Origin: an uncultured Porphyromonadaceae bacterium
GTDB lineage: Bacteria; Bacteroidota; Bacteroidia; Bacteroidales; Muribaculaceae
Assembly: GCA_947573485.1 (NCBI GenBank)
Contig: CANPGB010000025.1
Location: forward strand, 1 to 45,843
DNA: 45,843 nt
Direction of reading: 5' to 3'
Shown here in pieces: positions 24,950 through 34,003 of this stretch. The notes under the pieces are model-generated. The model did no database searches. It was not told the DNA's origin and saw nothing but the letters and a program-made list of their open reading frames with translations. Each line of letters opens with the position of its first letter. Position 1 is the first letter of the stretch. A program made the translations under genes and the position numbers.

Positions 24950-26740
24950 TTAGCGGTTAAGGGGTGCTGTGGCGGCCTTGAGCCATACGCGCTCGGCGTC
25001 GGTGAGCGAGGGAGCGAGGCGCTCGAAAACCGTTGCGTGGTAGTTGTCGACCCACTCTATCTCCTCGTCAGTCATAATGGCGGTGTCGAAGAGCGAGCGG
25101 TCGAAGGGGCAGAGGGTGAGGGTCTCGAAGCCGAGGAACTCGCCGAACTCTGTGGTCATCTCGGGGTGGCAGAGCACGAGGTTCTCGCAGCGTATGCCGT
25201 GGATGTTCTCGCGGTAGAGGCCGGGTTCGTTGGAGGTTATGGAGCCGGGGAGGAGGGGAGCGTCAACGTAGTTGAGGCGTATCGAGTGGGGGCCTTCGTG
25301 TACGCTCAGGAAGTGGCCGACGCCGTGGCCTGTGCCGTGGAGGTAGCTGAGGCCGTGTTTCCAGAGGAACTGGCGGGCGAGTGCGTCGAGCTGCGCGCCG
25401 CGTGTGCCGGCGGGGAATATTGCCTTTGCCAGAGCTATGTGGCCTTTCATGACAAGGGTGAAATCGGTGCGCTCGGCGGCGGTGGGGGTGCCCAGGCATA
25501 TTGTGCGGGTGATGTCGGTGGTGCCGTCGAGGTACTGTGCGCCCGAGTCGATGAGCAGGAGTCCTTCGGGTCGCAGTGTAGAGCTGCTCTCGGCGGTTGC
25601 CTCGTAGTGCACGATAGCGCCGTGGGGGCCGTAGCCTGCGATAGTGCCGAAGCTTGCGTCGAAGAATCCTTCGCCCATGCTGCGGTATTTGTGGAGGATG
25701 GCGTCGATGTCGAGCTCGGTGGTGGTAGTGCCGTCGGCCATGCGGCGCTCAATCTCCATAAGAGAGCGTACCATGGCCACTCCGTCGCGCTGCATGGCGC
25801 GGCGCACGCCTTCGAGCTGGGTGCCGTTTTTCACCGATTTGAGCACTGCAGCTGCCGATATGCCGCCGTCGATAGCACGGTCGCCGAGAATGGCGAGGAG
25901 CTCAAGGGCTGTGTGGCCTGCATCGACGAGCACCTTGGTTTCTGTACCGAGGGCGCCGAGGAAGTCTTTAACTGCATTATAGGGCTTGGTGGTCACGCCC
26001 TGCGAGCTGAGGTAGGCGAGGGTGGCCTCGTTGAGCTTAGCAGGGTCGATGAAGAGGGTTGAGCCGCCGTTGGCAATATAGAGGAACGCGGTGGCTACGG
26101 GGGTGTGCTTGACGTCGTTGGAGCGTATGTTGAGTGTCCAGGCAATGTCGTCGAGGGTGGAGAGGAACACGGCGTCGGCGCCTTTGGTGCGGGCGTCGGC
26201 AAGCTCTTCGGCGAGCTTGGTGCGGGCGTCCTTGCCGGCGTATTTGGTCTCGTGTACGAATACGGGGGCGTCGGGCAGGGCGGGGCGGTCGTGCCAAATG
26301 CGGTCGATTACGTCGAAGGTGGTTACGAGGTTGATGCCTGCTGCGCCGAGGGCGAGGCGGAGTTTATCGGCTGCGGCGCGTGTGAAGAGCATACCGTCGA
26401 GGCCTACGGTGCTGCCCTGGGGGAGCGTGGCGCAGAGGTATGCGGCGATGTCGGGCGTGCCGGGGAGGCCGTCTTTCATAAGCTCGATTGTGGTGCCTTC
26501 GAGCTGCTGTGCAGCCTGGAGGAAGTAGCGTGAGTCGGTCCAGAGGGCGGCTTTATCGGCGCATACCACGAGGTCGCCTGCCGACCCTGTGAAGCCCGAG
26601 AGCCAGCGGCGTACCTGCCAGTGAGGCGCGAGGTATTCGCCCTGGTGAGGGTCGGCCTGGCGCACAATGGCGGCGTCGATGCCGCGTTCGGCCATGAGGG
26701 CGCGGAATTGGGAGAGGCGGTTGATGATTTCGGTGTTCAT
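24950..26740 (-). CDS. pepP: Xaa-Pro aminopeptidase (aminopeptidase P, family M24B)
   Basis: A 596-aa cytoplasmic metallopeptidase that removes N-terminal residues before proline. The length fits the long three-domain (eukaryotic-like, APP1) form: two creatinase-like N-terminal domains (about 1-300) and a pita-bread catalytic domain. Metal-site motifs are seen in order: LLIDSGAQYLDGTTDITRT (both Asp), HGTGHGVGHFLSVHEGP (His), LYREN, and FGFETLTL-like GFETLTLCPF (Glu). No signal peptide is present. It lies 21 bases behind yraN in the operon. Confidence 0.92.
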   Translation of the reverse strand: MNTEIINRLSQFRALMAERGIDAAIVRQADPHQGEYLAPHWQVRRWLSGFTGSAGDLVVCADKAALWTDSRYFLQAAQQLEGTTIELMKDGLPGTPDIAAYLCATLPQGSTVGLDGMLFTRAAADKLRLALGAAGINLVTTFDVIDRIWHDRPALPDAPVFVHETKYAGKDARTKLAEELADARTKGADAVFLSTLDDIAWTLNIRSNDVKHTPVATAFLYIANGGSTLFIDPAKLNEATLAYLSSQGVTTKPYNAVKDFLGALGTETKVLVDAGHTALELLAILGDRAIDGGISAAAVLKSVKNGTQLEGVRRAMQRDGVAMVRSLMEIERRMADGTTTTELDIDAILHKYRSMGEGFFDASFGTIAGYGPHGAIVHYEATAESSSTLRPEGLLLIDSGAQYLDGTTDITRTICLGTPTAAERTDFTLVMKGHIALAKAIFPAGTRGAQLDALARQFLWKHGLSYLHGTGHGVGHFLSVHEGPHSIRLNYVDAPLLPGSITSNEPGLYRENIHGIRCENLVLCHPEMTTEFGEFLGFETLTLCPFDRSLFDTAIMTDEEIEWVDNYHATVFERLAPSLTDAERVWLKAATAPLNR

Positions 26741-26761
26741 ATATGTAGTTTTATTTTTGAT

Positions 26762-27133
26762 TCAACGGTAGCTTTTGAGGGGCGGGTAGAAGGCGTCGGC
26801 AATGTGCTCGAGCTCGTAGTTGTCGGGCGTGCCCGATATGGCGAAGAGGTCGAACTGCGCCTCCAGAGGCAGGTTCTCGTGCTGCATGTAGGCATCGGCT
26901 GCGCGCACCATATTGGCTATCTTGCGTTTGTCGACGGCTTCGAGCGGGTCGGTGTCGCGGTCGGTGCGGGTCTTTACTTCGGCGAAAACGAGCACGTCGT
27001 CTTTCCGCGCCACGATGTCGATTTCGAGGTGCCCGAGGCGCCAGTTTCGCGCCACAATGGAGTACCCCGCCTCGATAAGGCGTTCTACGGCGAGCTCCTC
27101 GCCCCATTTTCCGGTGTCGTTGTGCTTAGCCAT
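26762..27133 (-). CDS. YraN family (UPF0102) endonuclease-fold protein
   Basis: A 123-aa protein of the YraN/UPF0102 family, which has a restriction-endonuclease-like fold and an unsettled role near DNA processing. The active-site pattern is seen: GEELAVERLIEAGY at 11-24, RLGHLEIDIVA (E then D) and VFAEVKTR (E-x-K). The start at 27133 gives the family N terminus (MAKHNDTGKWGE); the frame is open further upstream but there it runs inside trkH. Two bases separate it from trkH. Confidence 0.9.
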   Translation of the reverse strand: MAKHNDTGKWGEELAVERLIEAGYSIVARNWRLGHLEIDIVARKDDVLVFAEVKTRTDRDTDPLEAVDKRKIANMVRAADAYMQHENLPLEAQFDLFAISGTPDNYELEHIADAFYPPLKSYR

Positions 27134-27135
27134 AG

Positions 27136-28623
27136 TCAGCGCCTCCAGAAAGCGGGGGTGAACAGAACGAGTACTGTGAATATTTCGAGACGGCCCACGA
27201 GCATGAGGAACGACAGAATCCACTTGCCGAGGTCGGGCATGATGTCGTAGGAGTTGCCGTAGCCTGTGACACCTGCGGCGAGGCCGGTGTTTGAGATGCA
27301 GGAGAATGCCGAGAAGAAGGCGTCGACCAGCGGCACGCCGCAGCCTGTGAGTGCCATGCCCCCGCCAACGATGAGCAGCATGTAGATGCAGAGGAAGGCT
27401 ATCACCTTGGTCACGAGCTCGGGGTTTACCACCTTGCCGCTGACTTTGACGGAGAGCACCGAGTGGGGGTATATGCAACGGTAGAGCTCGTTGTCGGCGT
27501 TCTTGAAGAGGTAGATTATGCGGTCGATTTTAGCGCCGCCGGAGGTTGAGCCCGCGCAGGCGCCGAAGAACATCATTATGAAAGTGAGAGAGAGTATGAA
27601 GGGCCCCCAGCCCTCGAAGTTGTTGACGGTGAAGCCCGTGGAGGTAATGGTGGAAACTATCTGAAATAGTGGGTCGATAGTGAGGCTTCGCCACGATTTT
27701 ACTTCGCCACGCATGACAATGGTGCTCACGAAGAGGAGCATCATCACGCCTATTATAATAAGGTAGGTGCGGAAAACCTCGTTGCGCCAGGGGGCTTTGA
27801 AGTTGCCTTTGAGTATCTTGTAGATGAGGCCGAAATTCACGCCGCCGAGAAACATGAAGATAATAAGCACAACCTTGATGTAGACGGAGTAGTCCCAGGC
27901 GCTTATGCCTGCAGGGGTGGATGAGTAGCCGCCGGTGGATATTGCTCCGAAGGCGTGGCATATGCTGTCGAAGAGGTTCATTGGCCCTGCCCAGAGCAGG
28001 AGTATCAGTACTACCGTAAGGCCTATGTAGATGAGCCACAGGTTCTTGGCTGTCTGGCTTATGCGCGGGCTTATTTTATCGTGGGTTATGCCTGTGACCT
28101 CGGCGTTGAACATCTGCATGCCTCCTGCGTGGTTGAGCATGGGTATAACCGCGAGTGTGAAGAGTATTATACCCATGCCGCCTATCCACTGCATGAGGGC
28201 GCGCCAGAGGTGCACGCCGTGGCTCATGTCGGTGACGGTGTCGAGCACCGAGGCGCCGGTGGTTGTGAAGCCCGACATTGCCTCGAAGAAGGCGTCGCTG
28301 ATGTCGAGGGGGTGGGAGCAGAAGAGGAAGGGTATGAGGCCGAAGAGCGAGAACACTATCCACACCATTGCGGTTAGGAGGTAGCCGTCGCGCTTGCCCA
28401 TGTAGTCGCTTGTGGGGCGGCTGCGGAGGGCCAGGAGCAGGCCTGCGAGGAGGGTGCCTGCGGATGTCAGGGCAAAGGGGAGCCAGTCGCTCTCACCGTA
28501 TGCCAGGCAGGTGAGGGCGGGGAATGTGAGGAATATTGCCTCGATAATAAGGAGCCAGCCCATGATTCTCATGAGCATGCGCACGTTGATGAGGTGTCGG
28601 GCTGCGATATTGAACAGAGGCAT
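27136..28623 (-). CDS. trkH: Potassium uptake membrane subunit TrkH
   Basis: A 495-aa inner-membrane K+ translocating subunit. The four M1-P-M2 repeats of the SKT superfamily are visible through their selectivity segments: TTTGAS, STGGYSS, TSTGFT and SNTGLA. The family C-terminal motif MLVGRLEIFTVLVLF is complete. It works with the NAD-binding TrkA encoded just upstream (gap of four bases), which gates uptake. Its K+ role links it to the turgor-related genes at 11.8-17.8 kb. Confidence 0.94.
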   Translation of the reverse strand: MPLFNIAARHLINVRMLMRIMGWLLIIEAIFLTFPALTCLAYGESDWLPFALTSAGTLLAGLLLALRSRPTSDYMGKRDGYLLTAMVWIVFSLFGLIPFLFCSHPLDISDAFFEAMSGFTTTGASVLDTVTDMSHGVHLWRALMQWIGGMGIILFTLAVIPMLNHAGGMQMFNAEVTGITHDKISPRISQTAKNLWLIYIGLTVVLILLLWAGPMNLFDSICHAFGAISTGGYSSTPAGISAWDYSVYIKVVLIIFMFLGGVNFGLIYKILKGNFKAPWRNEVFRTYLIIIGVMMLLFVSTIVMRGEVKSWRSLTIDPLFQIVSTITSTGFTVNNFEGWGPFILSLTFIMMFFGACAGSTSGGAKIDRIIYLFKNADNELYRCIYPHSVLSVKVSGKVVNPELVTKVIAFLCIYMLLIVGGGMALTGCGVPLVDAFFSAFSCISNTGLAAGVTGYGNSYDIMPDLGKWILSFLMLVGRLEIFTVLVLFTPAFWRR

Positions 28624-28627
28624 TGTG

Positions 28628-29962
28628 TCAGTTGAAAAGTCGTTCTACTTTATGGAGTGCGCCTGAGAGGCAGAATACGAGCACGTGGTCGCCGGGCTGA
28701 ATCACGGTGTTACCTGTGATGAGCATGCCTTCGTTGCCGCGGATGAGTGCCGCGAGGGTAAGCTCGCGGGGTAGCGAGAGGTCTTTTACGGCCGAGCGTG
28801 TAATCTTTGAGCCGGGACGTGCCTCGAGCTCGGCAACTTCGGCGTCGGCCAGGGCGAGGCATTTCGAGGTTGAGGAGTCGGCGTCGAGGAGTAACTGGAA
28901 GATAGTGCTCGAGGCAAGGAGCTTCTTGTTGATTACGGTGCCGATGTTGAGGTTCTCGGCGAGGGATATGAACTGTATGTTCTCGACGTCGGCCACGGTT
29001 TTCTTTACACCCAGTTCTTTGGCTGTGAGGCAGGTGAAGATGTTTGTCTCGCTGCTTGCGGTGAGTGCCACGAAGGCGTCCATGTCGGCTATGCCGATGT
29101 CGCTGAGGAGGTCGATGTCGCGGGCGTCGCCGTGTATAATCTCGCAGTCGGGGCATTTCTGGGGCAGCTTGCGGCACAGCTCCATGTCGCTCTCCACTAT
29201 TTTGAAGCGGAACTCTTCGTGGGCGCTGTTGACGAGGCGTATTGCAATCTTTGAGCCGCCCATTATGAGCACTCGCTTGATGCGGTGCTCAGTCTTGCCT
29301 GTGAGCACGAGGAGGTCGTCGAGGTGGTCGCGAGTGGTGGTGAAGTAGAGAATGTCGCCTGCTTCCATCTGGTGGTCGCCACGGGGTATTATAGTCTCGT
29401 GGTTTCGCTTTATGGCCGAAACGTGGAAGTGGTGGTTGGTGTTTGTGAAGTCGCGCAGCTTCATGCCTGCGAGGGGCGCTCCCGGGCGCAGTTTCACGCC
29501 TGCGAGTATTATTCGGCCGTCGTGGAGCTCGAACCAGTTGCGCACCCATGTGCGGCGGAGCGCGGTTATAATCTCTTGTGCGGCAAGGTATTCAGGGTAA
29601 ATCACCCGGTCGACACCCATGTGGCGCACGTGTGCGGTGTTGGCCGGGTCCATGAAGTCGTAGGAGTCGATTCGCGCCACTGTGGTTGCGGCTCCGAGGT
29701 TCTTTGCAATGGAGCAGGCCACGATGTTGTTTGACTCATAAGGCGTTACGGCAATGAAGAGGTCGCACCCCTGTACACCGGCCTCGCGCTGAGTGGCGAA
29801 GGATGTGGGGTTACCGGCGAAGGTCATAAGGTTGTAGTTGGCGTCGAGCACCGCGAGGCGTTCGGCGTCACTGTCGATGAGCATTATGTCCTGTTCTTCG
29901 TCGGAGAGTAGTTTTGCGAGGTGCGAGCCTACTTCTCCGGCACCGGCTATCACTATTTTCAT
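28628..29962 (-). CDS. trkA: Trk potassium uptake regulatory subunit TrkA
   Basis: A 444-aa cytoplasmic gating protein with two tandem RCK halves. The first Rossmann site is canonical ([12 protein letters not shown], residues 4-15, with acidic LIDSD). The second ([13 protein letters not shown], near 233) has a GGSxIA variant of the glycine motif. Each half ends in an RCK_C module ([20 protein letters not shown]). The ATG overlaps the dxs stop by four bases (ATGA), so translation is coupled to dxs. Confidence 0.94.
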   Translation of the reverse strand: MKIVIAGAGEVGSHLAKLLSDEEQDIMLIDSDAERLAVLDANYNLMTFAGNPTSFATQREAGVQGCDLFIAVTPYESNNIVACSIAKNLGAATTVARIDSYDFMDPANTAHVRHMGVDRVIYPEYLAAQEIITALRRTWVRNWFELHDGRIILAGVKLRPGAPLAGMKLRDFTNTNHHFHVSAIKRNHETIIPRGDHQMEAGDILYFTTTRDHLDDLLVLTGKTEHRIKRVLIMGGSKIAIRLVNSAHEEFRFKIVESDMELCRKLPQKCPDCEIIHGDARDIDLLSDIGIADMDAFVALTASSETNIFTCLTAKELGVKKTVADVENIQFISLAENLNIGTVINKKLLASSTIFQLLLDADSSTSKCLALADAEVAELEARPGSKITRSAVKDLSLPRELTLAALIRGNEGMLITGNTVIQPGDHVLVFCLSGALHKVERLFN

Positions 29963-31884
29963 TTGGTGTCAGAGTTAGTTTGGGCAGCAGCCTGAATGGC
30001 GGCTGCAATGGCGTCGGTGTCGAAGCCGCAGATGTGCCTGAGCTGGTCGGGCGTACCCTGGGGTATGAAGCGGTCGGGTATGCCGAGGCGTGTGATTTTG
30101 ACCGCCGGGGCATTGGCAGAGAACCACTCGGCCACAGCACCTCCGAGACCGCCGTCGACGGTGCCGTCTTCGACCGTTATCACCGGGCAGCCTTTGGCGG
30201 CGACTTCGGCGAGAATATCGGTGTCGAGAGGCTTGAGGAATATCATGTCGTAGACGGCGGCCGATATGCCTTTCTCGGCAGCGCGGGTCGCGGCGTCGAG
30301 GGCGTCGTTGGCCACGGGACCGAGTGTGAGCAGTGCTACGTCGGAGCCGTCGCGGAGCTTCTCGCCTTTACCCAAGGGCAAGGCACGCATGGGGCACTTC
30401 CAGTCGGGATTGTGACCGGCGCCACGAGGATAACGTATTGCGAGGGGGCCATGTTCGACGGCCTGGGCTGTAAAGAGCAGGTTGCGGAGTGTGTGTTCGT
30501 CGCGGCCCGAGGCTATTGTCATGCCGGGCACTGTGCGGAGATATGCGAGGTCGTATGCGCCGTGGTGTGTGGCGCCGTCCTCGCCGACGAGGCCTGCGCG
30601 GTCGATGCAGAACGTTACGGGGAGGTTCTGCAGAGCCACGTCGTGAATTATGTGGTCGTAGGCTCGCTGTAGGAAGCTTGAGTATATTGCCACGAAGGGT
30701 AGCATGCCGTCTTTGGCGAGGCCGCCGGCGAAGGTTACGGCGTGGCCTTCGGAAATGCCGACGTCGAACACGCGGTCGGGGAGGGCTGCCTGCACGGTGC
30801 CCATGGATGTGCCCGAGAGCATGGCTGCCGAGATGCCCACTATGCGGGGGTTCTGCTGCGCGAGCTCCAACAGGGTGTTGCCGAATACGTCCTGGTATTT
30901 CAGGGGCTTGCCTTCGGAGTCGCCGCCTATCTTCTTGCCCGTGGCGGGGTCGAATTTACCCGGGGCATGCCAAGATGCGGGGTCGGCCTCGGCGGGAGCG
31001 TAGCCTTTGCCTTTTACGGTCTTGAGGTGGAGTATGCGGGGGCCGTCCATGTCGCGGATGTCGTTTAGCACGCGGACTATGGTGGCTATGTCGTGGCCGT
31101 CGAAGGGTCCGAAATAGCGTATGTTGAGGCCCTCGAATATGTTCTGCTGCTTGGAGAGGAGCGATTTTAGGCTGTTGTTGAAGCGGAGGAGGGCGCCACG
31201 GCGTTGCTCTGATACGAGTCCTGTCTTTTTAAGGAGTTTGAAAGCCTTGTAGCGCAGGTCGTTGTAGAGTCGCGAGGTGGTGAGGTGGGCCATGTAGCTG
31301 TTGAGCGCTCCGACGTTGTCGTCGATTGACATATCGTTGTCGTTGAGCACTATCAGCAGGTTGTTGGGGGTGTTTGCGGCGTTGTTCATGCCCTCGAAGG
31401 CGAGACCGCCGCTTATTGAGGCGTCGCCTATGACAGCCACGACGTTGCGGCGCGGTGTCTCTTTTTTGAGTTGCGATGCCACTGCCATGCCGAGGGCTGC
31501 CGATATCGAGTTAGAGGCGTGTCCGGCCGAGAAGGTGTCGTACTCGCTTTCGGCGGGGTTGGGGAATCCGCTTAGACCTCCGAGCTTGCGGTTTGTGGCA
31601 AAAGCGTCGCGGCGGCCGGTGAGTATTTTGTGCCCGTAGGCCTGGTGGCCAACGTCCCAGACGATGCGGTCGTAGGGGGTGTTGAACACGTAATGCAGTG
31701 CCACGGTGAGCTCTACGGCTCCCATGCTCGATGCGAAGTGGCCGGGGTTAACGGCGAGGTTGCTGATGAGGAAGCGCCGGATTTCGTCGCACACCTGAGG
31801 CAGTTGCTCAGGGTCGAGCTTGCGCAGGTCGGCAGGGCTGTCGATGCCTTCAAGAAGAGGCAAACGCGTGATTTTGTCGCTCAT
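29959..31884 (-). CDS. dxs: 1-deoxy-D-xylulose-5-phosphate synthase
   Basis: A 641-aa thiamine-diphosphate enzyme joining pyruvate and glyceraldehyde-3-phosphate, the entry step of the MEP isoprenoid pathway. Seen: [16 protein letters not shown] near 68-85, the ThDP motif GDASISGG...NDN (GDG variant GDA) near 152-183, the transketolase pyrimidine domain ([27 protein letters not shown]...HHG) and the C-terminal domain starting near YPRGAGHN. The start at 31884 gives the family N terminus and forms an ATGA overlap with the upstream 55-aa gene; an upstream ATG at 32004 lies inside that gene in another frame. Confidence 0.95.
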   Translation of the reverse strand: MSDKITRLPLLEGIDSPADLRKLDPEQLPQVCDEIRRFLISNLAVNPGHFASSMGAVELTVALHYVFNTPYDRIVWDVGHQAYGHKILTGRRDAFATNRKLGGLSGFPNPAESEYDTFSAGHASNSISAALGMAVASQLKKETPRRNVVAVIGDASISGGLAFEGMNNAANTPNNLLIVLNDNDMSIDDNVGALNSYMAHLTTSRLYNDLRYKAFKLLKKTGLVSEQRRGALLRFNNSLKSLLSKQQNIFEGLNIRYFGPFDGHDIATIVRVLNDIRDMDGPRILHLKTVKGKGYAPAEADPASWHAPGKFDPATGKKIGGDSEGKPLKYQDVFGNTLLELAQQNPRIVGISAAMLSGTSMGTVQAALPDRVFDVGISEGHAVTFAGGLAKDGMLPFVAIYSSFLQRAYDHIIHDVALQNLPVTFCIDRAGLVGEDGATHHGAYDLAYLRTVPGMTIASGRDEHTLRNLLFTAQAVEHGPLAIRYPRGAGHNPDWKCPMRALPLGKGEKLRDGSDVALLTLGPVANDALDAATRAAEKGISAAVYDMIFLKPLDTDILAEVAAKGCPVITVEDGTVDGGLGGAVAEWFSANAPAVKITRLGIPDRFIPQGTPDQLRHICGFDTDAIAAAIQAAAQTNSDTK

Positions 31885-32048
31885 CTCTTCACGTATTTTT
31901 TGTACATCGGCACGAATATGATAATGGCCGAGGCCACAATCACGAACAGAGTGTAGAGCGTGAACTGCGAGTGGGCGAGTATGTATCCCACAAGCCCGAG
32001 CCAAAGCAGCCCCAGAATCACAAATCTCACTATTACCGATGGTTTCAT
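31881..32048 (-). CDS. Small two-helix membrane protein upstream of dxs
   Basis: A 55-aa protein, [18 protein letters not shown]..., with two predicted membrane helices (residues 5-22 and 27-45) and a basic end (MYKKYVKR). It is the first gene of the dxs operon: the promoter ends about 22 bases before its ATG at 32048, and its stop overlaps the dxs start by ATGA. A start at 32087 would lie in the promoter. The function is unknown; the coupling suggests it sets translation of dxs or acts at the membrane with the Trk system. Confidence 0.75.
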   Translation of the reverse strand: MKPSVIVRFVILGLLWLGLVGYILAHSQFTLYTLFVIVASAIIIFVPMYKKYVKR

Positions 32049-32075
32049 GTCGTTTCTTATATTATTACTAACTTG

Positions 32076-32107
32076 CAAAATTAGCAAATTTTTGGCAGTC
32101 GAGCAAA
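32076..32107 (-). promoter_or_regulatory. Promoter of the dxs-trk-lysC operon
   Basis: On the minus strand: TTTG (32107-32104), a 20-base spacer, TAATTTTG (32083-32076). Both boxes are exact. It overlaps the forward promoter 32091-32122; each -33 box lies inside the other's spacer. Confidence 0.8.
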
Positions 32108-32122
32108 AATGTATTATTTTTG
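32091..32122 (+). promoter_or_regulatory. Promoter of the histidine phosphatase gene
   Basis: TTTG (32091-32094), a 20-base spacer, TATTTTTG (32115-32122), both exact. Predicted start near 32128 leaves a leader of about 46 bases to the ATG at 32174. It is interlocked with the divergent dxs promoter. Confidence 0.75.
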
Positions 32123-32173
32123 CCTCTGAACCCGAGGCGCGCCGGTGCCGTTATAAGGAAAAGCTCCCTAATT

Positions 32174-33445
32174 ATGAATAAGATACGCTTGTTTTCACTT
32201 CTTCTGCTCTTGGTGGGCGCGGCAGCATATGCCGCCGACCCCATGGCCACCGATTATACCTTTGCCCAATGCGAGGGCTCGCTCACTCCTTATCCTGCCG
32301 ATGTGCAGGCTGAGGCCTACCCCGACTCGCTGGTGCCTGTTTTCATCAACCATGTGAGCCGCCATGGAGCGCGCTATCCGGCGTCGTCGGCCAACTGCCT
32401 GACGCTGCGCCGCGCTCTTGAGAAGGCTGACTCGCTCGGGACGCTGACGCCGCTCGGGCGCAAGCTTGCGGCGCTTAACAATGAGGTGATACGCCTGAGC
32501 GAGGGGCGCTGGGGCGCTCTCGACAGTCTTGGCATGGCCGAGCAGGCGGGTATAGCGACGCGCATGTTCTATAACTACGCCGAGGTTTTCGGGCAGGAGA
32601 GCACGGTGCAGGCGCTGTCGTCGTATTCGCCCCGCGCGATGATGAGTATGTTCTCGTTCGTGCATCAGCTCGACCGCCTCAATAACCGCGTGACTTTCAC
32701 TACATCAACTGGTAAGATAAACTCGCCGCTTATGCGCCCGTTCGACATAGACAAGGATTATCTTGCTTTTCGCCGCGACAAGACGTGGAAGCCTGCGTAT
32801 GATGAATATGTGCGCACTGCATGCCCCGTGACGGCCCTGCGCCGCGCTCTCGGTGAGGGCTATCCCTACGGCGGCGATGATGCGGCGCGGGAGCTGGCGC
32901 TTGTGGAGTACTATGTGGTGGCCGGGCTGCAGGCTATGGGTCTGCCTTCGCAGATGCAGGATTTCTTCACTCCTGCCGAGGCTAACGCGCTGTGGAGCTG
33001 CTTCAACCTGCGCCAGTATCTACAGCGCACCGCAACTACCGTATCGGCTGTTCCTGCCGATATTGCCGCTGACCTTGTGCTGAATCTGATAGAGACTACC
33101 GACAGCTATGTGACGGGCGAGAATACCACGGTGACGGCGGTGCTGCGCTTCGGGCATGCCGAGACTATGATGCCGCTGCTGTCGCTGCTCAAAATTCCCG
33201 GTTGCAGCTATATGACCAACTATTTTGATACAGTAGGACTTCACTGGCGCGACTTCGATGTTGTGCCTATGGCGTCGAACCTGCAGATGATAGTTTTCAA
33301 GTCGGTGCGGAGCGGCCGCTTCTATGTGCGCCTCGACCTTAACGAGCGGCCTGTGCAGCTGCGCTCGGGCGACACCGACATCTACTATCCGTGGGGCGAG
33401 CTCCGGCGCTATATGATGAGCTGCGTGCCGCTTTATGCGCAGTGA
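32174..33445 (+). CDS. Secreted histidine-acid phosphatase, MINPP-like
   Basis: A 423-aa exported protein with signal MNKIRLFSLLLLLVGAAAYA. It belongs to the histidine phosphatase clade 2: RHGARYP at 63-69 holds the catalytic His64, and HAE in FGHAETMMPLL (about residue 330) supplies the second half of the site. The HAE triad and length point to multiple inositol polyphosphate phosphatases (phytases such as those in Bacteroides), not to HD-type acid phosphatases. Expected to release phosphate from inositol phosphates in the periplasm or outside. The start at 32174 gives the signal peptide; an ATG at 32120 lies in the promoter. It is a single-gene unit. Confidence 0.82.
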   Translation: MNKIRLFSLLLLLVGAAAYAADPMATDYTFAQCEGSLTPYPADVQAEAYPDSLVPVFINHVSRHGARYPASSANCLTLRRALEKADSLGTLTPLGRKLAALNNEVIRLSEGRWGALDSLGMAEQAGIATRMFYNYAEVFGQESTVQALSSYSPRAMMSMFSFVHQLDRLNNRVTFTTSTGKINSPLMRPFDIDKDYLAFRRDKTWKPAYDEYVRTACPVTALRRALGEGYPYGGDDAARELALVEYYVVAGLQAMGLPSQMQDFFTPAEANALWSCFNLRQYLQRTATTVSAVPADIAADLVLNLIETTDSYVTGENTTVTAVLRFGHAETMMPLLSLLKIPGCSYMTNYFDTVGLHWRDFDVVPMASNLQMIVFKSVRSGRFYVRLDLNERPVQLRSGDTDIYYPWGELRRYMMSCVPLYAQ

Positions 33446-33490
33446 GACTTGAGATAAGGTGTGTGACAAATTTGAGTTTCCCGCGGAAAA

Positions 33491-33522
33491 TTTGCGGGAT
33501 TGGTGATTTTGCACTATCTTTG
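33491..33522 (+). promoter_or_regulatory. Promoter of the structured leader and 122-aa gene
   Basis: TTTG (33491-33494), a 20-base spacer, TATCTTTG (33515-33522), both exact matches. RNA would begin near 33528, 107 bases before the ATG at 33635. A small TCCCGC/GCGGGA inverted repeat (33478-33483 with 33494-33499) covers the -33 box. Confidence 0.75.
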
Positions 33523-33554
33523 TGGCAAAACCGACTGTTATGACTTGAAATCAC

Positions 33555-33631
33555 GCTGAAATTACAGATACCAAACACGGCCTGACAGCCCATGCTGTGC
33601 GCTGCCGTGAAGTGTACATTGTAATTTTAGC
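33555..33631 (+). ncRNA. Long structured leader RNA element
   Basis: A 77-base extended hairpin. Outer stem: GCTGAAATTACA (33555-33566) with TGTAATTTTAGC (33620-33631), 12 pairs with one G:U. Middle stem: CACGGC (33576-33581) with GCCGTG (33604-33609). Inner stem: ACAGC (33585-33589) with GCTGT (33594-33598), loop CCAT. It follows a strong promoter and its base ends three bases before an ATG, so it would hide any ribosome-binding site there. It could be a cis-regulatory leader or a separate small RNA. Confidence 0.6.
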
Positions 33632-33634
33632 AGT

Positions 33635-34003
33635 ATGATAGATTCTTTATTTCCGAGATTCTGGATTATGTCGTCGGACGAGGACCAGCCTGTGGTCGAC
33701 GACCTCGTAGCGGGCCTCCGCGCCGACAGGGGGCTTACGGTGATGATAGTGCGCACCGGCTACGACGAGAACCGCAGCAAGCGGCTTATTGCTGCGGCAA
33801 GGCTTTCTCCTTGGGAGACTCTGCGGCTCGCGCGGCGCCTGAAAGTAAATCTCAGCGAGCTGCCCGCCTTCATAGGCGAGTGTATGGAGGAGTGGGGCGA
33901 GATTGTAAACCCCACTTTCGGCGAGGTTGCCGATTGCCTTAAAGAAATTACCGAGTGCCTGCTCGACGAGGGGTGCCGGTTCCGAGTTACAAGAGGCCGT
34001 TGA
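33635..34003 (+). CDS. Unrecognised 122-aa protein behind structured leader
   Basis: A soluble 122-aa protein I cannot name. It begins MIDSLFPRFWIMSSDED, continues with a short alpha/beta section (LTVMIVRTGYDENRSKRLIAAARL) and two or three helices (WETLRLARRLKVNLSELPAFIGECMEEW, split around residue 80; then EVADCLKEITECLLDEG). Codon choice matches neighbouring genes. The first ATG directly abuts the base of the leader hairpin; a second in-frame ATG at 33668 would be free of it. The 3' end overlaps the convergent cinA gene by 17 bases. Confidence 0.6.
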   Translation: MIDSLFPRFWIMSSDEDQPVVDDLVAGLRADRGLTVMIVRTGYDENRSKRLIAAARLSPWETLRLARRLKVNLSELPAFIGECMEEWGEIVNPTFGEVADCLKEITECLLDEGCRFRVTRGR

